Numbered from the stretch's first letter, positions 1-14,289 are shown. The stretch is 64,000 bases of DNA from Panagrolaimus kolymaensis (GCA_028622995.1 JAJQJQ010000050.1:1054001-1118000); one strand, 5' to 3'. The notes: a model not told the origin generated them from the sequence alone. Numbers and translations: made by a program.

Positions 1-74
1 ACAATACGATTCTATTACTGAGCAACTTTGCATTCAGTAGTTAAAAAGGAAAAAACTCAGAAAAAAAAGCAAAA

Positions 75-2589
75 TTATAAATTGTATGGTGGTAAAAATT
101 TATAAACAAGACGTTGCTTTTTTTCTGGCTTTTGAATTATTCCTTTTTTATAATATTGTCGAAGGGATCGAGAAAGTTTATCATAATTCATTTGGGATCG
201 ATTTTTTCGTTGACCCCAATATCGAGCAAGATGATGAGAGGATTCGATTTTGAAGGTTCCTAAAACAAATAATTTATTTTAGCTTATTTTTGGTTTTGCA
301 GATTTAAGTGACTAACCATCTTCCCGATCCACCCATCTTACACATGAACCATATTGTTTAGGTTGATCAAGAAGTTCACGAATAAAATGCCATAAATGCA
401 CGGTGCCTGTATTACGACTATATGCAGCTACAAATGGAACGGTAGGCACAGCTGGAACAGCAGCGGCAGTATTAACTCCAAGTTGAGGCATGGCAGCCAT
501 ATTATTTGGATTAAGTTGCATTTGTGGCATATTATTACTGTAGCTTGGAACATTATTGATAGGTGAATTCATGGGTTGTTGTTGACAAATAGGTTGTTGC
601 TGTTGTTGGGTGGCGACCATATAATTTGATGGGGCGCTATTGTGGCTGATATAATTAATATCAGAGCAATCATCATCAGTTCCTGTAAGAATTATTTTAG
701 AATGAAAAATTCTCAAAAAATATGATAGAATTAATAAACTAACCATCTGGAATGCAAGTTGATGAATTGGAAGAAATTTCAGAATCACTTGGACTTGGCA
801 AAATTTGTTGATTATACATAAAAAATTGTTGTTGTCTCGAAGCGATTTGGCCTTGGTGTTGTTGATTATGGATTTGTGGAATCATTTGTGGATAACTTCC
901 ATGATTTTGATTTTGATTTTGGGTAGCGGATTGATGTTGTTGGTGGTGTTGTTGCTGCATGCTTTGATAATACATATTCATATTATTTTGAGCTGCTGCG
1001 GCGGCAGCTTCTTGGCCTCTTTGCTCATATGTATTAGAGTAATTCATTACATTGTAATGATGGTCATCCATTGAAATTGATGTGGTCTTTGTGGGGGTTG
1101 TTGGTGACATCTAAAAAAGCCAATAAATTTTTTAAATTAAAAATTTCGAAATGCTTCAAAGAAAAAAAATTATTCTTACCCATCCATTATTACTTGAGCA
1201 CGTGGAATCACTGCTTCGATGATGATGGATGAGACCACCGCCAACATTATTGTTGCCGCCGCAATTATTATTTTGCATTTCACTTTGATTATTATTATTG
1301 TTGTTGTTATTATTATTTTCAGATGCAGTTTTCCAAAGATGTAATTGAGCGTGGAGGATATCACCGCCAGGCATTTTAGAGCAAAGTTCTTCCGCGCTAA
1401 TTTCAAGCAAAGCAGGTCCATTCAAATTTAATGGAAATATTGGAGTTGGAAGATTAAATTGATTACACATATCAACAATCCATCTATTTGCATGATCAAT
1501 ATTCCAATATAATGGGTCTAAAAAAATTTGAATAATAATAATTTTTATTTAAAAAAATTGAAAAATTTTGAAGAAAAAAAGGGGTAAAAAAATTTATTCA
1601 AGCAAAAATATTAGAAGCTGCATCAAACAAAAAATGGTTTTGCACTTTTTTGATTGTCATAATTTTTTTTGCAAGAAAAAAGGAAAAAAAGCTTTTTGTG
1701 ACGTAAAAATTTTCAAACAAAGGAAGCAAAAAAAAAAATAACTCACTTGTTGGTAAATAAAGCTTTGAACAGGTGGTTTTAATATCCTGTATAAGATGTT
1801 TTAAAATTAAATCACGATATATATCAACTTGTTGGTCATTATTGTTATTTGTTGGGGAATGCATCATGTTATTATTATTAATGTTATTGTTTGTTGTTGG
1901 ATAAGATTGATGCATCATTTGTTGTTGGTGATGGCTTTGATGGTGGTGGTGTTGAGGAGGGGAAACGACATGTTGAGACATATGCATTTGGTCCTCAAAA
2001 CATGGGCTCATTTCTGATTTAATCATAGATGGTGAAATCATTCTAGTTGGGAAAACCTAAAAAAAAGTATTTAAAGAAAGTTACAGTATGCCCAAAAAGA
2101 GGAAAATAAAATCAAAGCATTCAATCTCGGCAAAAATAATAAATCTTTAAAGACACAAACCTTTTCGCGATTAAAAGCAGCTGATGAAGAAAGATTTGTT
2201 GCAGGCGATGTTTCTGAACAAAGTGCAAGTGGGGGCACTGACACAGCCGCCATTGGGGAGGAAGATTGTTGCGAATGAGGAGCTGATGATAAATGCAGGT
2301 GTAAATTTTTTTGTTGTTGTTGTTCAACAAAGGCTTCAGTTTTAATCATTTCATCAAATAAATCAAATGCTCCATTATCATTATTTTCATTTTCTGATTT
2401 CATATCAAATGAACCAATTATTTCATCGGATGAAGAATCCATTTCATCTTCTTCTGAACAACTGGTCGTCGATGATGAAGTGGATAATGAATTTGTGGTC
2501 CAACAATAGCTTTGAGTTTGGGGATATTGGTGTTGATGTTGTTGTTGTTGGAGTTGCAAATGTTGTGGATGTGGCATAACTGAATACAT
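75..2589 (-). CDS. ets-4: ETS-domain transcription factor, SPDEF/ETS-4 type (PNT + ETS)
   Basis: Six exons: 2589..2161, 2056..1747, 1517..1180, 1110..744, 682..317, 259..75. All phases agree, giving about 664 aa. The N-terminal third is Gln/His/Asn/Ser-rich with an acidic patch. A Pointed (SAM-PNT) domain lies near residues 235-305 and includes WNIDHANRWIVDM and GGDILHAQLHLWKTA; the latter matches the SPDEF-specific version of the domain. A second Gln/Ala-rich linker follows. The ETS winged helix at about 574-657 starts with GTVHLWHFIREL, spans the last intron and contains the recognition helix MNYDKLSRSLRQYY. The protein ends almost directly after it, as SPDEF proteins do. Known family role: sequence-specific DNA-binding regulator; the C. 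elegans SPDEF homologue ETS-4 affects lifespan and fat metabolism. Orthology is inferred from the PNT/ETS pairing and should be confirmed by phylogeny. Confidence 0.93.
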
Positions 2590-5500
2590 TTTTTATGTTG
2601 TTTGTTGTATGTTAAAAGCTTTGATCAATACAAAAGTATTTAAAAAATAAGTGTGTTAGAAAAAAGAGAGATCAAAAAAGCTTTGTTTCTTGAGCCTTGA
2701 AAAGGCAATAAAAAAGATTATTGCTAAACGCTAAAAATAAAAAAAGTAAAAAAAGTGGCATTAACGCAACACGAAATACGGTAAAGAAAAATAGAGACAC
2801 GAATAAGTCTATGAGAGATTTGAGCGTCATATATTTTTTTGTTATTTTTTTGCGGTCAAAAAAATGAAAATGCTTAAGAAGAAAAAAAGAAAAGAAATCT
2901 ACAGTAGGCTTTTTTGAAAGAGAAAAAGCTGTGAAAAAAAAACAGCTATAAATTAGAGATGGATGATGAAATTTTGGAGCCACTTTTTAGTAAACTCATG
3001 TTTCGAAAAGCATTGTTTTTCCAAGAAATCAAAAAATGCCCATTTAAAGAATAAAACAATAAATCAAAATAAAAAAAAATAAAAATTAAAAGACCAAAAG
3101 GCGAGCAGCACGAGTAAGAAAACAGTTAAAATACAACATAATGATCACGGTCTTATAGAAGTCAAAAGTTTTTTTTTGCAGCAAGAAAAAAAAAAGATAA
3201 TGAAGTAAGTAAGCTTTAACCTCGTGACCCTTTTTTGGAGTCAAAAACCACGAGCATGCATGTTGATAATTGATAATATGATGCAACTAGTTGCACTGAT
3301 TAAAATTTTTTTTAGCCAAACAAAAAAAAAGTAAGCAAAGCAAGCAAAAATCTTTCTTATTTCTATGTTGCCAAAATCAAGAGAAAAAAAATTTTGAAAG
3401 CAGCAACAAAACAGAAAAAAATATTTAACTTGATAGCTGATAACTCCAGAAACGATTGAAAGGTACACAAGTCGAAAAAAAAGTTGATTACGTCAATGCA
3501 AGCTCATCAAGAAAAAAATAATATACAGATTAGCCACAGAGAAGTTAAAATTTCTTTTTTTTCTCTTCTGAAATTGATAAGAAAATTAAATTGAAAGCTT
3601 TAAAAGATAGTGAGAAAAAAATGAGAAAGTTGGAAAGCATAAAGGTCCAAGGTTTACTTCTTATGCTTGCAACACAAAAGAAGCATAAAAAAGGGTAAAG
3701 AAAATTACGCTTTATTGGTTGTTGGTTGACAATAATAAAAAATATAGAAAAATGATAATCTTTACTTTGATCATCAAAAAAAGGGACAAAAGAATAAAGA
3801 AAAAAAATCTAGCTTCCGATGATCAAAACTAACCTTTTTCTCGCTTTGCCGAAGGGGAATAAAAAAAGTGAAAGCAAGGATAAAGAAGAAGAAAAAAATG
3901 ATTTGATCATTTTAACTGTTTCAGGAAGGGGAAAGGCGACAAATGCAACAAAAAAAGAAAAAAGAGAGACAAACAAAAGAAAGAGAGAGAAAAAAATTTT
4001 TTGTGATAGAAACTGTTTTTTATTCTTCTTCTTTTTTTTCAATCGCCTACGTTTTTCGCGTTCTCAAGAACAAAAGCGTTTTTTTTTGTGTTAAAAATAA
4101 TGGAGATAAAATTCAATATAAAGCTAGCAAAGCAAGCGAGCACATAATATTTTCATGGGAATTTCAACAAAAAAAATCATAACTGTTTCCTTTGATTGTT
4201 GGTTGTATTGTCTTTTTTATATTTTTTTATAACATCATTTTAAAAAACAAAGAAAACTATTTAAATAAGAAAGTGTAAAACTAAACTCTCTTGATTTAAA
4301 ATAAAAATAAAAATGTTTATTTTTAATAACTAAGAAAAATTAAATCTCGTTGGGAAAGCTAAATTTTAATATCTGTCGTCTACTACTTAGCCCAAAAGTC
4401 AGTCAGTTATTTTTTTTCTTTTAGTTTTAGAAGCAGAGCCTTTTATTTACCTTTATTGTTTTTAATTTTCTTTCATATTTGTTGTTTATCATTGCCTCAA
4501 GCGACGCCAACGACGACAACAATGCTTTCAAACAATCTAAAACTAACAAACAAAAAAGCTTAAAAAATTGAAACAACAAAAAATAAGGAAAAAACCCCTA
4601 AAATCAAAGCTTTTCCAGCCAACGTTTTATTTTACTCCAACCAAAAATTAGACAAAATAAATTAGAGTATTTTAATTAAGGATAGAAACTAACTTTTTTT
4701 GTTGCCATCCCTCACATTTCTTTAAAAAAAAAAGGCTGGACTTAAATTTATTTTTTTATTTCTATATTTTAGCGCACTCCTTCTTCTACTACCTCAGCCA
4801 ACAATGTCTTTGCTGCAACTGTCTTCTGTAGAGTACAAAAAAAATTGTCTGTACTTATCCTTACTTTTTTTTTCTTATTCACTTTCATATTTTTTTTGCA
4901 AGTTTTTTTTCTTCTTCTCTCTTTCATCTTTTCTTTTTTGCACGCGATTATTTTTATTTTAGTTTTTAGTGTTCCCAAAAATCTATAAATGGCAAAAGTT
5001 TTGTTTCATTTTTCTTTTTGCTTTTTTTCGCGCAAAACTAAAAAATTAAAAAAGAGACGCTTCGAAGAATAAAAAAAATGTATTCAAAGGCCAAAGAAGA
5101 AGAAAAAGAAAAACTTTTTACGCTACCGTTCGCTTTTCATTTTTTTATAATTTATTTCGTGTGTTTTTATTTTCTTAAAATGGCAACACCTGCTTCAAAA
5201 GATGCGGCGCAAATAGATAAAAGATGATTTTCACCGCGGCTATGAATAAATTCTCGATTAATGAAAGAAAAATTATTCGATGATGACCAAAACAAAAAAA
5301 GAATAGTTCGCTCACCATAAAAAAAACTTTGGATGATTAATAATAAAATAAAATAAAGAAAGAAACGGTTTTAAAGATCGCTTGAAAAAAAAATGTTTTG
5401 GAAAAATTTATTTCTTGAAACTTTTTTTTACTTTGCTTTTTCTCGATTTGTTTTTTCTTTGGGCAGTCAACTACTCTTTATTTATCAGCAACTAGTGGGG

Positions 5501-8500
5501 GCGATTGGCATACGGTAGCTGCAATAGCATTCGAGAAAAAAATAAAAAAATCACATCACTTTTGTTTTGTTTTTTTATTTCCCCTTTTGGTTTTTTTTAT
5601 TTTGGATTAAAGCAACAAAAAAAAAATGATTCTTTGAATACGTAAAATGGAAGAGAAAATCGTCGCAGAACAGAATAGAAAAAAAGAAAGAAGAAGAAGA
5701 TTTGATTTATCCATACATAACCCAAACCAGTTTAGCTTCGTTCTTGCAAAAATAAATATATCTCATCTCTCTCTCTCTCTTTTTTTCTTTAAATAAAAAA
5801 TATCGCTAAAGTAAGAAAAAAATCACCCAAAACTTTTTGTTTTTCTCGACGATAGGAGAATAAGGAAGATGATGATAAAAACAAATGAATTAGATGAGAA
5901 TTATAAAAAAATGAGTAATTAGCATTGAAAGTGGAAATTAAAGAGAGAGAAAAAAATTTGAGATAGATAAAGTCCAAAAAAATGATGATGAAAAGCAGTT
6001 TTTGTGTTTCTTATTTTTAATATTAATTAATAGCTCTGGATTAATTTTGAATTTGGAGAATATGGTTCAAGAAAAAATTGGAGATTTTGGAACAGAATTG
6101 TTTCTTTGGACAAAAAAATTTTAGCGCTGAATTAAGTGGAGGTTGCAATTTGAAGATAAAAGTATTAAGAAGCCATGTGATAAAACAGGAGGAGTTTTTG
6201 TTATCTAATATTTGAATAAAGCTGTTAACAGGCAGCATTAAAACATCAACAAAAAAATTGGTAGCAATTAAAAAAATATTTGGGGTTAATGTTCAACACA
6301 CAAATTTTGTTTTCATCTTAGAAGTAAATACATTTGCATATAATAAATTTAAAAAAAACTTTTAAAGTTTCGATATTTCTCGATTTGTTATTGCTAAAGG
6401 CCTCAAATCAGTATTTTGTTTATTGAATCTGAGGTAATTCTAAAATTTACTCCTAATCTGACTAAAAACATTTAAGCCGGAGAGAATCTGGCTCAGAGGA
6501 AAATAAAGATGCCATTTATCAGTGACTTACTTTCTCGCAAAAGTAAATTTTATTTTTTCGTGCTCCACAAAAAATTATACGCAGAAAGTGAGAGTTATCA
6601 AAACACGCTAAAAATACATATTACTATATTTAGAGTGAAAAAAAAACGTATCTACGTAATTAATTTTTGCTTTTTCCTTTGATCAACTGAATGTTTATTT
6701 TAAGTTTATGTTATTATATTTCTTAAACACATAGAATTGATAATAACTACGTCATGACTTCAAAAGAAAAAAACCCAATAGCTATAAAAAAGAAAAAAAA
6801 CGCATGCAATGAAAAAAACTCAAACCTTTTAGAAGAAAAAAAAACATCTATTCAGAATGGATGTCATTGAGCTAAACCAAAAAAAGGAAATTAGCTTTTG
6901 TGTTGTTTTCCATTATTTTGACATATTTATTAGCCAATAAGCAAGCTTAATTTTAAGCAACGTGGAAAAAAGAAAAAAAATTTTAAAAAAACAAAAGTCA
7001 AGAACGAAAAATTTCTTTTTTTAGGGGATGGAATTAAAACTGATAATAACCATCACCAAACAATAACGCAAGTTGTTGAAAATTTAAAAGCAAGAAAAAA
7101 CAAAAAATAAATAGGTACTTAGCAAGCCGCCGCCGCACCCATATATTTTTTTTGCTGGCTGATAAAATGATTACTGAAGCTTAATGCTTTGAGAAAGAAA
7201 AGAAAAATTGAATGAATGGAAAATAAAAGGTAAATCAAAGCTTAAATTCAAATTAGGTAAGCAAGAAAAAATAAATACCAAAGAAAGCTAAAATACTTTT
7301 TTCAAAGATATTATTATCTGTGGTCAGGAAATGGTTGATCTATGGCTTCAAAATAAGTTTTTATTTTCAATTTGCAGCAGAAAAAGTTTTGAAAAATAGT
7401 AGAAAACAAACACGAGTTTACCAAACTGGAAGAAATTTATTAAACAAAAAACAACTTAAAACTTCAAATTTCTAAAAATTAAAACGAAAAAATCATTTAC
7501 AATGGAAAAATTAAACAAAAAAGTGTTAAAATGAGCGGCAAAATTCATACATGCCTGACATCAAACATATCCAACAGATGGTGTATTAAAAGCGAAATAG
7601 AAACTTTTAAATAATGGAGACAAAATTGGGAAACAAAGAAAATATAAATATTCTCTAAATGGGGGGATCAAAAAACTTGGAAATCTAACTTTCAAAATTA
7701 TTAAAAAAAAAGCTGCTTGAATATGGGATATTTCAAAGCCAAGATAAAAATTACAAAACAAGAAATCTTCAATCAAAAAAAAATATTAGGAAAAAACACG
7801 ACAGTGAAGAAATTAAGTTTCAAAGTACTTTTCTCCAGATTAATTCGTCACAAAAAAAAATTTGTTTTTAGAGCTAAAATTGGATTTTCACTTCTTTTCT
7901 TTTTTAAATATTAAAAAAAAATTCGATTGAAAAATTTCTGACTGATCTAAAGTGGATTTACAACATCTAAAAAAAGCGAAAGGATAGGGAAAATTGAAAA
8001 ATATCGTGAAAGTGAAAATCACAAATAACAAGAGAAAGGAAGAAAAAAAAGTGAAAAAGAAAATTTTTGCGTGGTGGTCATTTTCTTTTTTCTGAAGAGC
8101 GCGATTCTGGTAAAAAGAGGCCTCTGTAGAAAGTGAAAAAAAAGAAAAGAAAAAAGTTTTCATGGAAGGAATTTTTCTATTTTATTTTTTATATTTTTCA
8201 CGCAAATTTGTTACTACTAAAAAAATGAAATGAGAAAAGAAAATAGAAAATAGAAAAATAGAAGCCAGTGTCCGAAGGATTGGCGTAAGCGCGCAAAAAA
8301 AAATCTCTCTATCTTTTCTTCTTCTTATATTTTTCATGGCGACGAAGGATGGATGTTCAGTAGAAAGAAGAAGAAAATCATCACATATTCTCTAAAAAAG
8401 CAAATCTGCTACATCGCCTAAAGAAAATCCATGGAATCGAATCATCGGAAGACGACGTGAAAAAAAGAAGAGAGAGAGGCCTTTTTTTCTCTGACGACAG

Positions 8501-11073
8501 CGATGGATAATAAGTTTGTGTTCCATCTTCTTCAGATGTACATACATATATGACTTTTAGAAGACGCCGAACGAACTCAGAAAAACAATATTTTTTTTTG
8601 CTTTTTTTGATTTTTTGATATCTAAGAAGAAAAAACACACGCGCAGAAGAAATTTCCTTCTGGTGTGTGGGTTAACAATTTTTGTTAACCCCTAAAGGCA
8701 ATATTTTTATTTTTGTTTAGGAAGACCAAACCAATGCTTCAGGGGTATTGTAAATAAGTAAAAAAAGAATGAAGAAAAAATATGCTTGATAGTGAAGATC
8801 TAAGTGGTCAAGAAATGCACGCATCAATTTTCTTTTATTTCATGGATAAAAAAGTGAAATAAAAAAACAGAACGTCTAACGGCGAAGAAGAGAAAAGAAA
8901 AGAGAGGTGAAAGTGAGTAATAAAAATATCTTTTCAATGTATCTTCTTTTTTTGTTAGAGTTTTTTATTCTATTTTCAAATCTTTTTTTAGTAGGCACTT
9001 TACATCTTTTTTCACTTTTTTATTTTATTTGAGGATGACTAGTTTTTAGTTTTTTCATCCAAGCTTTTAGAAAGTTGTTTTCACGCAAAAATAAAACCGG
9101 TGCAAAATCTTGTCAAAAGCAAACGAGGGATTCTTGTTATTATTTTTTTTATCTATCTTTGTTTTTTGACTTTGACCTAAATAATTAGGTGATGATAAGA
9201 GGCAGTTTACTAGCTATAAAAAAATAACTGCTTACTAACTGGATTTTTACTGGCGAAATTGATGATGAAAAATATTTTAAAATTCTTCCATAGGGTTTTC
9301 AACTATTTTTGTTATCAATAATTTTTGCAAAAATTTGTATAATTATTCCAAAAGTAAAAAAAGTTCGTTGTTTGGTTTCCAATTTTCATTTTTGTGTCTT
9401 TATCTTTTTGTCCTTGATGTTGTTCAAATTATTTAACTACAAAACAATCCCAAAAAATGTTTCAAAAAAAGAAGAGTTTTTTCCTGTGCTTTCTTTTGTT
9501 TCCATAAGCTGGCGACTAACTGGCTTCATTGAGTTTTCCAAAACAATTGCAAGCATTTTGAAAAATTAAAAACTCTGACTAACTTTCACCTGTTTTAGGA
9601 TTTCTTAAAATCAGCGGAATGAGGTCACAAAACTTTTTTTTCAAAATAAAAAAATCTACGATCAAGAGTGATTGGGTTTGAGCACCTTCTTCGACTTCGA
9701 CTCATCAATTTATCCCGTTTTTTATTTCGACTTTCCTTTTGTGGTGTCAATAAAAAAAATCAGTAAAACAGCTGCTCGTTCATTTTATTTTTATTTGTGG
9801 ATTTTATTGTTCCACGGAGTTTCAATGAACCAGTAAAAAACTTAGAAACATTTTTTTAGATTTTAGAAAGAAACGAAAGACTTTTCAATAAAAAAATTTA
9901 CATAAGCAAAAACAAAATAAAATGGCCAATACGAGCGTTGAGAAAAAAAATTAAAAAAGTAACGATTTTTTGGTCTTTCAAGGAAGAATAAAAATCTCAG
10001 GGTTTTAAAAATTAGTCTGGTTTAATATAAATTTTCGCTTATTATCATTCACAAAATATGGTAGCGTCTTCCATTTTTCTCAACTTTTTATCCAACGATT
10101 TGCTCATTTTTGTTATCCTCGTTTTTCAACAATATTCATGCTTCTTAAAAGAATGAAGAAAAAAAACATTGTTTGGAACAAAAATAATCCTTTAGAATTA
10201 AAAGAAAAAAAAAATAGAAAGGAAAAATCCAGTTTTTCATGAATGACGACGACGAAAGATATATATTTGATTAATGCCAGAAGAGAGCGTGGAGCGTCGT
10301 TGTTGAGGGGGCGAACACACTTTTGACCATCCATCCTTCAGAATGCTGCGTGAAAATAGATTGGAGAGTGGTGTTGCAATGAAAAAATAAATGAATCGAC
10401 GAAATCGGAAAATACGAAGAAGAAAAAGAAATTACCGATGTTGGCGATTCAAAAAAAAAACTATCATCAAAAAAATCTATTTTTTCTCCTTTTTTCTCTC
10501 TCAATTTCTGAATCTTATTAAAATAGGATAAAAATTGAAAAGAAAAGGGATAGAAACAAAAAAAAAGAAATTAAAAAAATAGCTGGCTTTCATTTTTTTC
10601 TTTTTTTTCAAAAATTTGAGTGGCGTCGCGCACTTTTTTTCTTTCCACTTTCTTTCATTAATTTTTTTTTAATTTTGTGTTCCAGGGAAAGTGCGACTTT
10701 TCACTTTTTTGTTTCGTCCACAAAAAAAATATATCCCAATTCAAACTTTTTTATAACCAATTTTAAAAAATTATCCTAAGACAAAAGAATGAATACATTT
10801 AACGACAATTAAATATAAAATTGTTGCAAAATTAAAAAGAGATCCCATTTCCGTTGGCCAGAAAAAAATAAAATGCAATTAAATCCAAGAAAAACTTTTT
10901 TTAGAATTCAATTAACAAAATTTTTGTTTAGTTTAAAAATTTTTAAAGTTTATTTAAATACAAAATAATTAAATTAATGAAAGACAAAATTAAAGCTTGA
11001 ACCATTTTTACTTTTTTTCTGACAATTTTTTTTTGTAATTTCAGTGACTTTTATAAATTTATATAAATGTTTT
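2590..11073. other. Long gene-poor A+T-rich interval upstream of the ETS gene
   Basis: About 8.5 kb of homopolymer-rich A+T sequence. I found no run of exons with coherent splice signals on either strand; the open frames present are short, low-complexity Lys/Phe/Asn/Ser runs. Small features include a CT dinucleotide run near 5764-5783 and scattered A8-A9 tracts. Because it lies 5' of a transcription-factor gene on the minus strand, it could contain its promoter, 5'UTR exons or enhancers. That is inference from position only. Confidence 0.5.
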
Positions 11074-13080
11074 TTATGCTCCATGATACAATGGAATTCT
11101 AAATTTTTCTGCATCACTTTGAACATGTGAAAATCCACCTCCACCTAAATACCATGGACGCCATTTTTCATTTATAGGCGGAGGAGTTGGAAGCGGAATA
11201 TTATTAGTTTCTGAAATAAAAAAACTTTTAAAAAAAAAAGTTAAAAATTTTTTATTACCTTTGCTATAATTTTTTGGTTTTGAAGTGAATGTATAAATTA
11301 TGGGATATGGAGAATTTGTTGTGGTTGTTGGAGGAGGAGGAAGTAAAAATGTTGTTGTCTGAGGTTGGGTAAAACTTGCTTCTCGAATGGAAGAAACTGG
11401 CGTAGTTGATGAAAATAAAGCCTCTGTGGTAGTTATTGGAAAATCTTTGGAGACTTGTGTGTTTAAAAATATAATTTCTGAAAATTAAAAAAATTAAAAG
11501 ACTTTTAGCCTAAAAATGGCGAAGCAAAAAAGATAAACTCACCTTCATCAGAAGTTGAGGAAACTGTAGTCGAAGCAGGCAACGCATTAATTTCATAAAC
11601 TTCTTTAGCTGCAATTGGCATTATCGAAGGTTTTTCAGTTTTTTGAATATCCATAATTTCAGCTTCCTTCTTTTTTTCAAAGAAAAATGAAAATTTTTCT
11701 GGTAAATTTCCTGGTAAAATTTTTCTAAACAATGAAACTAATGGATATTGATTAGATGATGGACTGGGAGTGAACGGCAAAGCTGAAATTTATCCATTTA
11801 AATTTTTTTACATCTTTTCGAGATTTCTGAGCTCACCTGTCACTGAATACCCTTGATTATCTGTTTTCCATGCAACCACCGAGGATGGCTGTGGAGACGT
11901 CAAAAAAGTTGAAGATGGAGAAGTTCGAAATGGAAAAGGTCGATTATCAACGATTGCAGGTTTATGTTTTTTTACATGTCCATTACCTCCGCCAAATGTG
12001 CGCTAAAGATAAAATTAAAAATATAGCAAAAATGCAATAAAACTTTTTTTGCTGTAAAAATTTAAGTTTTTTCCCTTACAATTCTCGAAGATGGTTGTGG
12101 CTGGATCAAATTTCCATTTCCATTATTATTGGGCGGAGGAGGAATGGAAATAATAGTTCGTGGTGGAGGAATCATAGTCGTTGGGACGACTGTTGCGACT
12201 GCTTCTATTTCAGGATATAATGGAGTTGTAAAAAATGGTTGAGGTGAAATTGTTGGTGGAGGAGCTGTTACTAAAATTATAAAAAATGAAAATAAAATTT
12301 TGACCATTAAAAAAGTAAAAAATTATACCTTCAGGTGGAAAATCACAAAGCACAGGAAACATTGGCTCAAAAACGGTTGATTGCATATCCGTGTAAAAGA
12401 AACTTGCTTCAGTTCCACATTTATCATGGATGTCCCGCAAGGTGCAAACATTTTGCTCTGAGATCCAAGTTTTTAGCATACAAGTAAAATCTGTGGGTTT
12501 TTGAGCACACGTTTCTCTGCATTTTAGCAATTGCTTTCCATGATAACTATCATGCAATTTACAACCGACTGTAGCAGGAAGGGCCAAAATTTCTCCAATA
12601 CATTTTTGATGTCGAATTAAAAGTTTTTGTCTTTCCATTGAAAATGGCGAACATAAAAACATTAAAGTTTTTCCAACTTCATTCAACATTCGTCTTTGTT
12701 TATCGTTGCCGCATTCGAGGATTTTATCTCGGAAACATGGCATTATTTCACTGTAAGCTCTAAAAATTTGGGCAAAAAAGGTTTTAAAAAAATGCAAAAA
12801 AAAGTTTAAAAAAAGCCATACTTGCAAGTATGCATCAACCGTGCCTCAGAACCAATATTAAAAATAACATTTAAAATATTTTTTTCAAATGGAACTCTTT
12901 GAGCTTTGAGTCTCAAAACGCAACCAAGAAATACTCGATTTGGGCAGCCAGCGTTATCAGAGCTTGCAAAAATATTTAGAAATAAATCTGGAAATAAAAG
13001 TTTTTATCAAAGATTTATTTCTAAACTAAAAACCTACAAAAACTAATAAATATTGTTACCCATATTCTTGAGAAACTCAT
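11074..13080 (-). CDS. Secreted Cys-rich protein with Pro/Thr-rich C-terminal half
   Basis: Eight exons: 13080..13038, 12987..12822, 12759..12329, 12270..12080, 12002..11837, 11782..11543, 11477..11259, 11210..11074. All are phase-consistent, giving about 530 aa. The start ATG opens a clear signal peptide (MSFSRIWVTIFISFYLF). Residues about 30-210 form a domain with many regularly spaced cysteines (for example VFLGCVL, CFRDKILECG, CKLHDSYHG, CRETC, CMLKTW, CGTEASFFY), consistent with an extracellular disulfide-rich module. The rest is Pro/Thr/Ser-rich (PPPP, TTT runs), likely O-glycosylated and disordered, ending in a Gly-rich segment and a short conserved-looking tail (WRPWYLGGGG). The Cys pattern recalls nematode CPG4/DUF19-type secreted domains, but I cannot assign the family. 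No TM segment is seen after the signal peptide. Confidence 0.8.
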
Positions 13081-13926
13081 AATTAAGAAAATATTTCTGA
13101 AAAACAAAAATGTACAAAATAGGAAAGTGAAAAGTTACAAAATAATAAATCAATTATATTTTTAATGAAATTCACTAAAATTTGTTTTGACTCTGTTTTC
13201 CCAACAAAAATTTTTTTCCTTCTAAAAGCTGTCAATTTTTTGAGACGACGACGTTCAAATCGTGACGGAATTTTATTAAAGGCAACGACAGTCTTTGGCC
13301 AAAGAAGGATATATACGCGATTTACTAATTTTCATCGTAAAAGTCAGCTAAAGCAAGCTGTCAATTTACTTTTCTGTAACCGCGGAAAAAAAACAAAATG
13401 TAAAGTAACAAAAAATATTAAAAATGTTTATAGTTTTAAACTTACAAAAGCAAGAATAAAACTAAACAAATTTTAACAAAAGCAGACGCACGAAAAAAAG
13501 GAATCAAAGCACAAAAAAAACGAAACAAGTTCAACCATGAGCATGAACCTTTTCAAAACAACAAAACTCAAAAACCTAAACACTACTTTTTTAAAAGGCT
13601 TGAACTCAAAACCGAAAAGCGCAAATTCATAAAAGTCAATAATAACAAACAATAAACCCATATTTGGGAAAGTGGAGTTGCTTTTCACAAAAAAGAATGG
13701 GGGAAAAGAAAACAACAATAGGAAAATTGAGTAGATAGGTTTTTTTGGTATAAGCAAGCATCTTATTTTCATTGTCCATCGTTTTGTCGCCGCCACCAAT
13801 GTCTTCTTTGCTTTTTCTTTATTATTATTCTTGTTTGGCTTTCAAATAAATATACACACCATTTAGCGCACTTTTTTAGTTGTGTAAAATGAGGATGATG
13901 ACCCTCAAAATTATGCATTTAGCTAT
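13081..13926. other. Intergenic, no gene seen
   Basis: A+T-rich sequence between the secreted Cys-rich gene and the orphan exon to its right. The short open frames on both strands show no domain signature and no splice context. Confidence 0.5.
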
Positions 13927-14289
13927 TTATTTACAAAAAAAAAGCAAAAAATGTGTTACCATTATTTTAATAAATAAAAAAGTATCAATGAAAAAAATAA
14001 AAAGTATGATTGAATTACAACTTTTTGTTTGTTTGTAAATGAAAAGTTTTGCTTTTTTGGGATCAATCAAATTAAAAATGTATTCTCCTTTTTTTAATTC
14101 AACTTTTTTGAACACACCGAATAATTCTCCCAAAATATAATCATTTTTTATGACTTTCCAACTTTTTACAGCAAAATGCTTTTGTGGATGGCCAATAACA
14201 AAATAATATGGCGCTTTGCCTTTGGTTGTGACTTCACTGGCTGATGATGGAATTTTGCACCGACCATTACAATGGTATCCTGAACCATC
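13927..14289 (-). pseudogene. Orphan exon, unrecognised
   Basis: An open segment of about 120 codons follows a good 3' splice site (TTTTCCAG at 14290-14297 on the minus strand) and ends at a stop at 13927. It begins DGSGYHCNGRCKIPSS and contains YYFVIGHPQKHFAVKSWKV. No convincing upstream exon or start codon is visible; the sequence to its right is the left copy of a local duplication. Judged a leftover exon of a damaged gene. No family recognised. Confidence 0.35.

Noticed and set aside
3809..5000. Several open frames of 60-90 codons on both strands
   Set aside because: Lys/Phe/Ser low-complexity translations of A/T homopolymers, without splice context or domain signal.
5764..5783. CT dinucleotide run as a regulatory site
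   Set aside because: Simple-sequence run with no evidence of function.
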